The notes beneath the pieces were generated by a model. The model did no database searches and had not been told where the DNA came from. It saw only the letters and a list, made by a program, of their open reading frames with translations. From the NCBI GenBank assembly GCA_028291285.1, contig JAQGIJ010000052.1, positions 1 to 11,583 on the forward strand: 11,583 bases of DNA, written 5' to 3'. Both the position numbers and the translations under genes were made by a program. Positions 1 to 4,810 of this stretch are shown here, one piece after another; the stretch's first letter is position 1, and each line of letters begins with the position of its first letter. Origin of the DNA: Phenylobacterium sp. (lineage in GTDB: Bacteria > Pseudomonadota > Alphaproteobacteria > Caulobacterales > Caulobacteraceae).

Positions 1-152
1 AACTCGGCGCGCTCGCCGTAGCGGGTGAGGTCGCCGGAGACCACCACCAGGTCCAAGGGCTCGGCGTTGAGGTAGGCGAGCGCCCCGGCCACGGCCGCCG
101 CGTTCTCGCCCCCGAAATGGATGTCCGACAGGTGCGCCAGACGGATCGTCAC
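1..152 (-). CDS. Metallophosphoesterase, N-terminal part (cut by window start)
   Basis: The first 50 residues of a calcineurin-like metallophosphoesterase are visible; the rest lies beyond position 1. The N-terminus carries the metal-binding motif LSDIHFGG (residues 8-15), and a second block SGDLTRYG (about 39-46) matches the family GDxx motif. Such enzymes hydrolyse phosphomono- or diesters with two metal ions; the substrate cannot be told from this fragment. The start is GTG at 152, and its first bases overlap the stop codon of the lipid kinase gene upstream as GTGA, a typical sign of translational coupling. It is thus the third gene of an operon (small membrane protein, lipid kinase, phosphoesterase) that appears to be driven by the EcfG promoter at 1444-1419. 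Family assignment is firm; function is not. Confidence 0.85.
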   Translation of the reverse strand, partial: MTIRLAHLSDIHFGGENAAAVAGALAYLNAEPLDLVVVSGDLTRYGERAE

Positions 153-1084
153 TCGCGAAGCTCCCGGGGCAGGCGCAGCACCTTCACCACGTCGGGCTTG
201 TAGCGCACTTCGGCGGCGGTCTTCAGCCGCACCGCCTCGCCGTCGAGGATCGCCGGGATCCCCTCCGCCGCCCAGACCCGCGCCAGCTGGCACGGGCTCG
301 CCGCCACCGCCGGGGCGTTGCGCCAGTCGCCGACCAGGGCGTGGAAGCCCAGGCTCACCACGTCGGCCGCGCCCTTCAGGTCGAGGGCCGCCGCCTCCAG
401 CGCCGGCGCCGCCTCGTCGAGGGCGCGGGAGATGGACGGGCAGAGGAAGCTGAGCGCCGCGGCCTTGTGGCGCGGGCCGCCGTCGAGGGCGTAGCGCAGC
501 CGACCGGCGAAAGCGCGCGCGAGCGCGCGCCGGGCGCGCAGCCAGGCCAGCCTGACGTCGCCGTAGCGGGCGGCCTCCCGGGCCGGCGCCCATAGGGCCG
601 GCGCGCCCAGGATCGCGGCCACCAGGAACTGCCGGCCCTCCACCTCGCCGCCGCCCAGCATCCGTTCCTCGCCCTGGACGAGCGCCACGCTGAGCGCGTC
701 CTGCCAGGAGCGGACGCCGTAGATGGCATGCGGCAGCATGTTCATGGTGCCGCCCGGCAAGGGCATGATGGCGGGGCCCTGCGGTCCGCAGAGCTCGGCT
801 GCGGCGCGCACCGTGCCGTCGCCGGCCAGAACCACCAGCAGGTCGGGCGCGGAGTCCACCGCCGCCCGCAGGCAGTTGGTCAGGTCGTCGGTGGAGGGCG
901 CGCAGACGTGGGCGTCGACTCCGAAGTCGCTGAAGATCTTCTCGAGCTCTGCGGGCGCGTCGGCGCCGACGCTGCCGGAGGCGACGTTGGCCACCACCTC
1001 AACGCGCCGGAACCTGGGCGCCGCCCCCTGCACGGCGGGGCGCTCAGCCGGGGGTCTTGGCCTTAACGGACTGACCGGCGTCAT
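149..1084 (-). CDS. Diacylglycerol kinase-like lipid kinase (DAGK catalytic domain)
   Basis: This protein (311 aa from ATG 1084) has the fold signatures of the YegS/DgkB-like lipid kinases, cytosolic enzymes that transfer phosphate from ATP to a lipid hydroxyl. Visible are the N-terminal strand VEVVANVASGSVG (28-40), the nucleotide loop AGDGT (87-91, family GGDGT) and PLPGGTMNMLPHA (108-120, family P.GTaNdfA). The C-terminal lobe ends with the typical DGE block. The start is uncertain: ATG 1084 lies inside the upstream gene (41-base overlap) with a weak ribosome site, while GTG 1033 lies 10 bases after that gene's stop and just before the conserved domain, so the mature protein may be 294 aa. 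The downstream phosphoesterase overlaps its stop by four bases. The substrate (diacylglycerol, sphingoid base or other) cannot be read from sequence. Stress-dependent expression is inferred from the promoter at 1444-1419. Confidence 0.85.
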   Translation of the reverse strand: MTPVSPLRPRPPAERPAVQGAAPRFRRVEVVANVASGSVGADAPAELEKIFSDFGVDAHVCAPSTDDLTNCLRAAVDSAPDLLVVLAGDGTVRAAAELCGPQGPAIMPLPGGTMNMLPHAIYGVRSWQDALSVALVQGEERMLGGGEVEGRQFLVAAILGAPALWAPAREAARYGDVRLAWLRARRALARAFAGRLRYALDGGPRHKAAALSFLCPSISRALDEAAPALEAAALDLKGAADVVSLGFHALVGDWRNAPAVAASPCQLARVWAAEGIPAILDGEAVRLKTAAEVRYKPDVVKVLRLPRELRE

Positions 1085-1382
1085 GCAGGCTCTGCCCGGC
1101 GTTGTCGGCGGCTTCGCGGACCGCCGGCTCGGCCTTGTCGGTGGCCACGCTGAGCTGCTGGTCGACGGCCCCGCCGGCGCCGGCGAACGAGCCGTGCACC
1201 GCGGCCAGCGCCAGCAGCGCCACGCCCACCAGGGCGGCGGCCAGGGTCAGGGTCATCAGCAGCGGGTGGCGCTTGCGCGACGCGCGCTCGTCGCGCCGGC
1301 CGCGCTCGTAGGCCTCGCGCAGATCGGCCTTGTCCAGGGCGTCCGGCGAGGTGTCGGTCTTGTCCAGGCGTCCGCCGATCAT
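1044..1382 (-). CDS. Small single-pass membrane protein of unknown function
   Basis: A 112-aa protein with a charged N-terminal segment (residues 1-40, rich in Asp, Arg and Lys, including an AYERGRRDERASRKRH stretch), one hydrophobic helix (about 42-63) and a polar, Ala-rich C-terminal tail that looks helical and resembles late-embryogenesis-like or entericidin-like stress segments (DNAGQSLHDAGQSVKAKTPG). The positively charged N-terminal side suggests N-in orientation with the tail in the periplasm. ATG 1382 is preceded by a good ribosome site (GAGGAG, 9 bases upstream). It is first in an operon with the lipid kinase and phosphoesterase, about 30 bases downstream of the predicted EcfG start site. 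I do not recognise the family; a helper of envelope stress adaptation is only a guess from context. Confidence 0.75.
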   Translation of the reverse strand: MIGGRLDKTDTSPDALDKADLREAYERGRRDERASRKRHPLLMTLTLAAALVGVALLALAAVHGSFAGAGGAVDQQLSVATDKAEPAVREAADNAGQSLHDAGQSVKAKTPG

Positions 1383-1418
1383 GGCCGCAGCTCCTCAAAA
1401 GCGTGTCTCGGGGGGCTC

Positions 1419-1444
1419 AACGGCGGGCCCGCGGTGAGGGTTCC
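1419..1444 (-). promoter_or_regulatory. EcfG-type promoter for membrane protein-lipid kinase-phosphoesterase operon
   Basis: On the minus strand GGAAC (1444-1440) and CGTT (1422-1419) are separated by 17 bases, an exact match to the general stress sigma factor consensus. The expected start site near 1412 leaves a leader of about 30 bases before ATG 1382. Its -35 element is the mirror half of the -35 of the plus-strand promoter, with one base between them. Confidence 0.78.
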
Positions 1445-1445
1445 G

Positions 1446-1470
1446 GGAACTGCGAAGCTTCACATACGTT
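1446..1470 (+). promoter_or_regulatory. EcfG-type promoter for glycine-zipper lipoprotein
   Basis: GGAAC (1446-1450), a 16-base spacer and CGTT (1467-1470) match the EcfG consensus exactly. The predicted start near 1477 gives a leader of about 29 bases that contains the ribosome site GAGGAG ahead of ATG 1506. Confidence 0.8.
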
Positions 1471-1505
1471 AGGCGGCGCAGGGGACACTCGAGGAGAGCC
1501 CAACG

Positions 1506-1847
1506 ATGCTCAAGCCATTGATCGCCCTTGCCGGCGCCAGCATCCTGGTCGCGGCCTGCGCCGACGACCCGCACACCACCAACACCACGCTCGGCGGCGC
1601 CGCGATCGGCGCAGTCGCCGGCGCGGTCATCGGCGGCGCCACCGGCGGCAGCGCAGCCACCGGCGCGCTGATCGGCGGCGGCGTCGGCGCCGCGGCGGGC
1701 GCCTACAAGGGCTGCCACGACCAGGGCGGCTGCGGTTCCGCCGCGCCCGGCCGGCGGCAGTACTACGACGAACGCGCCGGCCGTTATTACTACTACGACT
1801 CCGCGAACGGCCGTTATTACTGGGAAGACGGCACGCCCCGCTACTGA
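1506..1847 (+). CDS. Glycine-zipper outer-membrane lipoprotein with Tyr-rich tail
   Basis: A 113-aa lipoprotein. Residues 1-17 form a lipoprotein signal peptide with lipobox V-A-A-C18; Ala at +2 predicts sorting to the outer membrane. Residues about 29-68 form a glycine zipper (repeated GxxxG spacing such as GAVAGAVIGG and GALIGGG), a membrane-embedded helical hairpin shared with SlyB/YMGG-type envelope proteins. The C-terminus (about 83-113) is unusual: two or three tyrosine clusters in near-repeats (GRYYYYDSANGRYY). Two Cys residues (about 70 and 76) could form a disulfide. ATG 1506 has a GAGGAG ribosome site. It sits directly behind an exact EcfG promoter, so it is probably a general stress response gene acting in the outer membrane. 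No specific function is known to me. Confidence 0.85.
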   Translation: MLKPLIALAGASILVAACADDPHTTNTTLGGAAIGAVAGAVIGGATGGSAATGALIGGGVGAAAGAYKGCHDQGGCGSAAPGRRQYYDERAGRYYYYDSANGRYYWEDGTPRY

Positions 1848-1871
1848 GGCGAGGCCGACGTGGAGCGACAG

Positions 1872-1900
1872 GGGCGGTCGGACCTCCGGCCGCCCTTTCT
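1872..1900 (+). terminator. Intrinsic terminator after glycine-zipper gene
   Basis: A 10-pair stem (1872-1881 with 1886-1895, one G-T pair) closes a four-base loop and is followed by TTTCT. It separates the lipoprotein gene from the OmpA-like gene, whose ribosome site starts shortly after. Confidence 0.7.
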
Positions 1901-1924
1901 CATGCGGATTCTGGGAGGCTGAAG

Positions 1925-2392
1925 ATGAGGTCATACAGCGTCGTGGCGATCGTGCGCCCCGTAGCGCTCGCTCTCGCGCTCACCGGCGCGCTGGGGGGCT
2001 GCGCCACGGTGCAAGGCGCGCGGGCGCGGCTCGTGCGGACCCCCAGCCCCTGCGTCGACCAGACGGTGCAGGTCTATTTCGAGCCGGAATCCGCCGAGCT
2101 CACCCGCGAGAGCCACGCCGTGATCAACGCCGCCGCCGGTGCGGTGCGCAGCTGCCGGGTCACCGCGGTGGAGGTGCTGGGCCTCGCCGACGCGGGCGGC
2201 GCGGCACAGGCCAATCTCGAGCTCTCGCGCCGCCGCGCCGCGGCGGTCTCCGCGGCGCTCACCGCCGACGGCCTGCCGCCGGCCGAGTTCCGTGTAGGCG
2301 CCGTGGGCGCTGTGGGCGCGATGACCGCGGAAGGCAGGACGGCCCCGCTGCGCCGCCGGGTCGACGTCACCCTGCGCCTCGTTCCGCGCTGA
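1925..2392 (+). CDS. OmpA-family C-terminal domain lipoprotein
   Basis: A 155-aa protein. Residues 1-25 are a lipoprotein signal peptide with lipobox L-G-G-C26 and Ala at +2 (outer membrane). Residues about 46-153 form an OmpA-like peptidoglycan-binding domain: VYFEPESAELT (50-60), GLAD (86-89, in place of GHTD), NLELSRRRAAAV (97-108) and the closing RRRVDVTL. Asp89 and Arg104 match the pair that binds diaminopimelate in this family. The role inferred is to tie the outer membrane to the cell wall, like a small Pal. ATG 1925 is chosen because GGAGG lies six bases upstream and the signal peptide starts there; the reading frame stays open much further upstream only because of GC bias. No EcfG promoter precedes it, and the upstream terminator suggests its own promoter or read-through. 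Confidence 0.85.
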   Translation: MRSYSVVAIVRPVALALALTGALGGCATVQGARARLVRTPSPCVDQTVQVYFEPESAELTRESHAVINAAAGAVRSCRVTAVEVLGLADAGGAAQANLELSRRRAAAVSAALTADGLPPAEFRVGAVGAVGAMTAEGRTAPLRRRVDVTLRLVPR

Positions 2393-2439
2393 GGCGCCGG
2401 GCTCGCGCCAGATCCGGCGCGGCCGCCGACGCGGCGAGC

Positions 2440-2474
2440 CGAAAAGAAGAGCGGCGGGCCCTGGGGGCCCGCCG
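2440..2474 (-). terminator. Intrinsic terminator of the GsrN-like RNA
   Basis: A perfect 10-pair GC stem (2474-2465 with 2461-2452, loop of three) is followed on the minus strand by CTCTTCTTTTC. On the plus strand no T-run follows it, so its orientation supports a minus-strand transcript, although it may also slow read-through from the OmpA-like gene. Confidence 0.68.
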
Positions 2475-2568
2475 GAGTGTGCATCATCGAGAAAAGGGGT
2501 GCGGAGACGGCAGACTGGCATGTGCGCCAGTCTCAAGTCGGGGGGGGCGTCGCCGCCTCCGCACCCCT
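2442..2568 (-). ncRNA. gsrN: GsrN-like stress small RNA with exposed C-rich segment
   Basis: On the minus strand, a one-mismatch EcfG promoter (2596-2572) points at a compact RNA predicted to start near 2568. A perfect 12-pair stem (2568-2557 with 2506-2495) is extended by five more pairs with one G-U. It encloses an apical hairpin of eight perfect pairs (2533-2526 with 2519-2512, six-base loop). Between them, only on the 5' side, lies an unpaired segment containing eight consecutive C residues (2547-2540). About 17 bases further on comes a terminator hairpin with a T-rich tail. GsrN of Caulobacter crescentus is, to my knowledge, an EcfG/SigT-dependent RNA of about 100 bases with an exposed C-rich loop that pairs with G-rich mRNA leaders such as katG. 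Promoter class, architecture and location beside phyR-nepR-ecfG all fit; the identity is inferred, not aligned. Confidence 0.62.
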
Positions 2569-2571
2569 AAG

Positions 2572-2596
2572 AACACCCGCGGCCAGCGACCGTTCC
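2572..2596 (-). promoter_or_regulatory. EcfG-type promoter of the GsrN-like RNA (TGTT at -10)
   Basis: GGAAC (2596-2592), a 16-base spacer and TGTT (2575-2572) match the EcfG consensus except for T instead of C at the first -10 base. The predicted start coincides with the first base of the long stem of the RNA, which supports the assignment. Confidence 0.6.
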
Positions 2597-2609
2597 GGGC
2601 GACCGGAGA

Positions 2610-2626
2610 TTTTTTTCGGATTTTTT
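2610..2626 (-). promoter_or_regulatory. Two phased A-tracts upstream of the small-RNA promoter
   Basis: Runs of seven and six A residues (minus strand; T 2610-2616 and 2621-2626) have centres about 10.5 bases apart, one helical turn. They lie 14-30 bases upstream of the -35 element, where an UP element or curved DNA would act. They stand out in a very GC-rich background. Confidence 0.45.
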
Positions 2627-2749
2627 AATCTCGGGCGCGTCCGCGCGGCCAACCGCCGGGCGCACGCACCTCCAGCCCATCAAGCTTGGCCCTAAGTGGC
2701 GAGAAACGCAAGCCTTTTCCGGTCATCCGGGCGGCGCCGAGCGGGCCAT

Positions 2750-2775
2750 GGAACAGCTGCGCCGGCGCCGGCGTT
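2750..2775 (+). promoter_or_regulatory. EcfG-type promoter for two small membrane proteins
   Basis: GGAAC (2750-2754), a 17-base spacer and CGTT (2772-2775) match the EcfG consensus exactly. The predicted start near 2782 gives a leader of about 40 bases to ATG 2823. Confidence 0.78.
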
Positions 2776-2822
2776 GAGCGGTGATGGTCGAACGCAGTCG
2801 AGCGCCGCAGGAAGGGCAGGTC

Positions 2823-3044
2823 ATGCGTCCGTCATATGCGCCGCGCGGCGGCTTCGTTCTGATCAAGAGCCCGAGCCTGCGCCAGCAGGCGGAGCGTCGC
2901 CGCGCGGTGGCGGTCTGCGGGCTTCTGGCGCTGGCGCTGGCCAGCGGGATAATCGGCACGCTCACCCATTCCCACGCCGGGTCCCACACCGAAGCGCTGG
3001 GCAAGGCCCACACCGGACCGTTCAGCTATTTCTCGTCTGAGTAA
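2823..3044 (+). CDS. Small single-pass membrane protein, unknown function
   Basis: A 73-aa protein with a basic N-terminal segment (residues 1-27, including RQQAERRR), one hydrophobic helix (about 28-45) and a short His- and Ser-rich tail (THSHAGSHTEALGKAHTG), predicted to face the periplasm; the four spaced His residues could bind metal, but this is speculation. ATG 2823 is preferred to the in-frame ATG 2781 because a GGAAGGGCAGG ribosome site lies just upstream and because the EcfG promoter start falls near 2782, which would leave the longer form leaderless. It is followed after 10 bases by a second small membrane protein, so the two likely form one stress-induced operon. I do not recognise the family. 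Confidence 0.72.
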   Translation: MRPSYAPRGGFVLIKSPSLRQQAERRRAVAVCGLLALALASGIIGTLTHSHAGSHTEALGKAHTGPFSYFSSE

Positions 3045-3054
3045 GGAGCTCCTC

Positions 3055-3381
3055 ATGGCGCCTTCCACGCGCTCCCCCACCCGGCCGACCATCGGCGTGA
3101 CCCGCGCGCGGCAGGGCCGGCTGGGCCGCAACATCCTCTGGGTGCTGCTGGTCGCCCTAGTTCTGGTGGTGCTGGGCTTCTTCGCCGCCTGGACCTGGAA
3201 GTCGCGCGACCTGGCCAGCGTCGAGCCGAACAACGGGACCGAGCGGGTCGACGCCCGGGCGTTCAACGCGCCCCCGCCGACCCCGGCCAGCCGGCAGAAC
3301 TATCAGGTCGGCGGGCCGCTGGCGCCGCAGAACCACGGCAACCCGGGTCAGCCCGACCGCAGCAAGACCGCCGAGCCCTAG
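3055..3381 (+). CDS. Single-pass membrane protein with Pro-rich tail, unknown function
   Basis: A 108-aa protein. Residues 1-24 are basic and Pro/Thr-rich, residues about 25-47 form a strongly hydrophobic helix (LWVLLVALVLVVLGFFAAW), and residues 48-108 are polar, rich in Pro, Asn and Gln, and probably disordered in the periplasm. ATG 3055 follows AAGGAG with good spacing and lies 10 bases behind the previous small gene, indicating co-transcription from the EcfG promoter at 2750. A strong terminator follows 40 bases after the stop. The tail shows no known domain. Role unknown; the context suggests an envelope component of the general stress response. Confidence 0.75.
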   Translation: MAPSTRSPTRPTIGVTRARQGRLGRNILWVLLVALVLVVLGFFAAWTWKSRDLASVEPNNGTERVDARAFNAPPPTPASRQNYQVGGPLAPQNHGNPGQPDRSKTAEP

Positions 3382-3420
3382 GCTTGGCGCCCCCTCTTCG
3401 TCGGCCAGGCCAGAGCAAAG

Positions 3421-3448
3421 ACGGCCGCCCTCGCGGGCGGCCGTTTTC
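3421..3448. terminator. Bidirectional intrinsic terminator
   Basis: A perfect 10-pair stem (3421-3430 with 3435-3444) with a TCGC loop is flanked by T residues on the plus strand and, read on the minus strand, by TCTTTG after the stem. It lies between the converging small membrane protein operon and the DUF1328 gene. Confidence 0.8.
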
Positions 3449-3490
3449 TCATGCGCCCGTCTCTTCGGGCGCCGTTGCAGGCGAGGGCGA

Positions 3491-3664
3491 CTAGACGACC
3501 GACTGTCCGCGGATCGCGCGGATCACGAAGCTGATCACCAGCAGCACCAGGAAGACCAGGAACAGCACCTTGGCGATCGACGCCGCCAGGCCCGCCAGGC
3601 TGAAGAAGCCCAGGAAGCCCGCGACGATCGCCAGGAGCGCGAAGACGATGGCCCAACCGAGCAT
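3491..3664 (-). CDS. DUF1328 (YtjA-like) small membrane protein
   Basis: A 57-aa, almost wholly hydrophobic protein: [20 protein letters not shown] at the start, a middle segment with Gly/Ala, and a second helix (about 35-50) ending in a basic IRAIRGQ motif. This is the pattern of the DUF1328/YtjA family of two-helix inner-membrane proteins, of unknown molecular function and often found in stress regulons. ATG 3664 is preceded by a strong GGAGGAGGAGG ribosome site. An exact EcfG promoter lies at 3748-3724, but a terminator-like hairpin (3712-3680) stands between it and the gene, so expression may depend on how that hairpin behaves so near the transcription start. It lies directly downstream of phyR on the same strand. 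Confidence 0.88.
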   Translation of the reverse strand: MLGWAIVFALLAIVAGFLGFFSLAGLAASIAKVLFLVFLVLLVISFVIRAIRGQSVV

Positions 3665-3679
3665 TCGACCTCCTCCTCC

Positions 3680-3712
3680 AAAACGAAAAGGGCGCCGCGG
3701 GGAGCGGCGCCC
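3680..3712 (-). terminator. Intrinsic terminator downstream of phyR
   Basis: A perfect nine-pair GC stem (3712-3704 with 3698-3690, five-base loop) is followed on the minus strand by TTTTCGTTTT. It would end phyR transcripts, yet it lies just downstream of an EcfG promoter that faces the DUF1328 gene, so it would form at the very 5' end of that transcript. Confidence 0.78.
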
Positions 3713-3723
3713 ACTTGGGCTTC

Positions 3724-3748
3724 AACGTCCCGCCGGGAAGCCCGTTCC
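3724..3748 (-). promoter_or_regulatory. EcfG-type promoter for the DUF1328 gene
   Basis: GGAAC (3748-3744), a 16-base spacer and CGTT (3727-3724) match the EcfG consensus exactly on the minus strand. It sits between the phyR stop and the phyR terminator; the predicted start is near 3717. Confidence 0.75.
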
Positions 3749-3776
3749 CGGCGGAGGTCGCGTCAGGGGTCAGCCG

Positions 3777-4580
3777 TCAGGCCGCCCGCTTGTTGGCCCG
3801 GCGCGGATGGAAGAACAGCGCCTGGCCGATGGCCGCCTTCACCGTTTCCGGCTGGAACGGCTTGGTGATCAGGAAGGTGGGCTCCGGCCGCTCGCCGGTG
3901 AGCAGGCGTTCCGGAAAGGCGGTGATGAAGATCACCGGGACGTCGTAGCGGGCGAGGATGTCCTTCACCGCGTCGATGCCGGAAGAGCCGTCGGCCAGCT
4001 GGATGTCGGCCAGCACCAGCCCCGGCGTCTTGCGGGTGACGGCGTCCACCGCCTCGGTCCGGGTGGCGGCGATGTCGACCACCGTATGGCCGAGCTCCTT
4101 CACCAGCGCCTCGATGTCGGCGGCGATGACCGGCTCGTCCTCGATGATCAGCACATCGGTGGCGAGCTCGGCGTCGATCTCGGCCTGCGCCTCGGCGATC
4201 AGCTTCTCCACCTCGGCGAAGTCGGTGCCCAGGATCTGCGCCGCCTCGGTGGGCGTGAAGCCCTCGAGCGCGGTCAGCAGGAAGGCCTGGCGCGAGCGCG
4301 GCGCGATGCGCATCAGCCGGCGGGTGGTGTCGTCGCTGTCGAGCCGCTCGTCGTCCAGCGGGCTCTCGAGCTGGGCGCCGGAGGTGCACCAGATGGCGTG
4401 GAACACGTGGTAGAGGGCCACGCGCGGCGTCAGGCTGGCTTCCAGTACGCGCTCGCCCGCCGCGAGCGCTTCGAGCGCCACGCGCACATAATGGTCGCCC
4501 GTCGTCTGATCCCCGGTCAACGCGCGGGCATAACGGCGCACATACGGAAGATGTGGCGCCAGTCGGGCAAGAAGACTCAA
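3777..4580 (-). CDS. phyR: PhyR, general stress response anti-anti-sigma response regulator
   Basis: PhyR (267 aa) links phosphorylation to sigma release. Its N-terminal sigma-like domain (residues about 1-135, beginning SLLARLAPHLPYVRRYARALTG) mimics EcfG; the C-terminal receiver (about 140-262) holds it closed until Asp192 is phosphorylated by PhyK, after which it binds NepR. Seen are acidic residues E147 and D148, phosphoacceptor Asp192 in LADIQL, Thr220 in FITAF and Lys240 in TKPF. Asp192 is the number known for Caulobacter PhyR. The start is TTG 4580: a strong GGGAGGGG site lies six bases upstream, the protein then begins at the conserved SLLARL, and the alternative ATG 4709 lies upstream of the promoter itself. 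It diverges from nepR-ecfG and is headed by an exact EcfG promoter, so it is positively autoregulated. Confidence 0.96.
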   Translation of the reverse strand: MSLLARLAPHLPYVRRYARALTGDQTTGDHYVRVALEALAAGERVLEASLTPRVALYHVFHAIWCTSGAQLESPLDDERLDSDDTTRRLMRIAPRSRQAFLLTALEGFTPTEAAQILGTDFAEVEKLIAEAQAEIDAELATDVLIIEDEPVIAADIEALVKELGHTVVDIAATRTEAVDAVTRKTPGLVLADIQLADGSSGIDAVKDILARYDVPVIFITAFPERLLTGERPEPTFLITKPFQPETVKAAIGQALFFHPRRANKRAA

Positions 4581-4586
4581 GGGTGA

Positions 4587-4594
4587 CCCCTCCC
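4587..4594 (-). promoter_or_regulatory. Ribosome binding site that sets the TTG start of phyR
   Basis: GGGAGGGG on the minus strand lies six bases before TTG 4580. It is the best ribosome site in the leader and fixes the otherwise weak-looking TTG as the start. Confidence 0.75.
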
Positions 4595-4662
4595 GTTTGC
4601 AAATATGCAGCACAGCCGCCTCCGCGAGGCCAAACCCCTCGGGAGGCGCATCATGGTGACAA

Positions 4663-4687
4663 AACGCCACGAAGGGGAACCGGTTCC
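4663..4687 (-). promoter_or_regulatory. EcfG-type promoter of phyR
   Basis: GGAAC (4687-4683), a 16-base spacer and CGTT (4666-4663) match the EcfG consensus exactly. The predicted start near 4656 leaves a leader of about 76 bases before TTG 4580. The -35 forms one half of a 14-base perfect palindrome. Confidence 0.85.
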
Positions 4688-4688
4688 C
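4675..4688. repeat. 14-base perfect palindrome over the phyR -35
   Basis: GGGAACCGGTTCCC reads the same on both strands. The minus half is the phyR -35. The plus half presents an extra GGAAC facing nepR that has no CGTT at the right distance, so it may act as a decoy or weak sigma contact. Confidence 0.7.
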
Positions 4689-4717
4689 GAAGCCAGGGGT
4701 TTTTGGCATCTTGGTCT

Positions 4718-4727
4718 CTCATATGAG
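4718..4727. repeat. 10-base palindrome abutting the nepR -35
   Basis: CTCATATGAG is a perfect inverted repeat that ends at the base before the GGAAC of the nepR promoter. Its position would suit a dimeric regulator, but no regulator is known for it. Confidence 0.4.
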
Positions 4728-4752
4728 GGAACCTGGGGCGGAGTCGGGCGTT
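4728..4752 (+). promoter_or_regulatory. EcfG-type promoter of nepR-ecfG
   Basis: GGAAC (4728-4732), a 16-base spacer and CGTT (4749-4752) match the EcfG consensus exactly. The predicted start near 4759 gives a leader of about 52 bases to ATG 4811. The spacer holds a GAGTC (4741-4745), a possible CcrM methylation site. Confidence 0.87.
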
Positions 4753-4810
4753 GAGCGCTGACGAGGATGCACAGAGGGGGCGGCCGCCGCGACAGCGGAG
4801 CGCCGAGCAC

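Noticed and set aside
1403..1924. A long N-terminal extension of the OmpA-like gene, overlapping the glycine-zipper gene in another frame
   Set aside because: The extension is Arg-rich shadow text; the lipoprotein signal peptide and ribosome site place the start at 1925.
2540..2547. Run of eight G on the plus strand as a phase-variable tract
   Set aside because: It is not inside a gene or promoter spacer and is better explained as the exposed C-rich segment of the small RNA on the other strand.
2477..2695. A 72-codon plus-strand open frame in the gap
   Set aside because: It runs through the small-RNA hairpins and the T-runs, has no ribosome site and no recognisable feature.
3570..4586. A 338-codon open frame on the plus strand opposite phyR
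   Set aside because: It is antisense to phyR and DUF1328, runs through their promoter and terminator, and has no recognisable domain.
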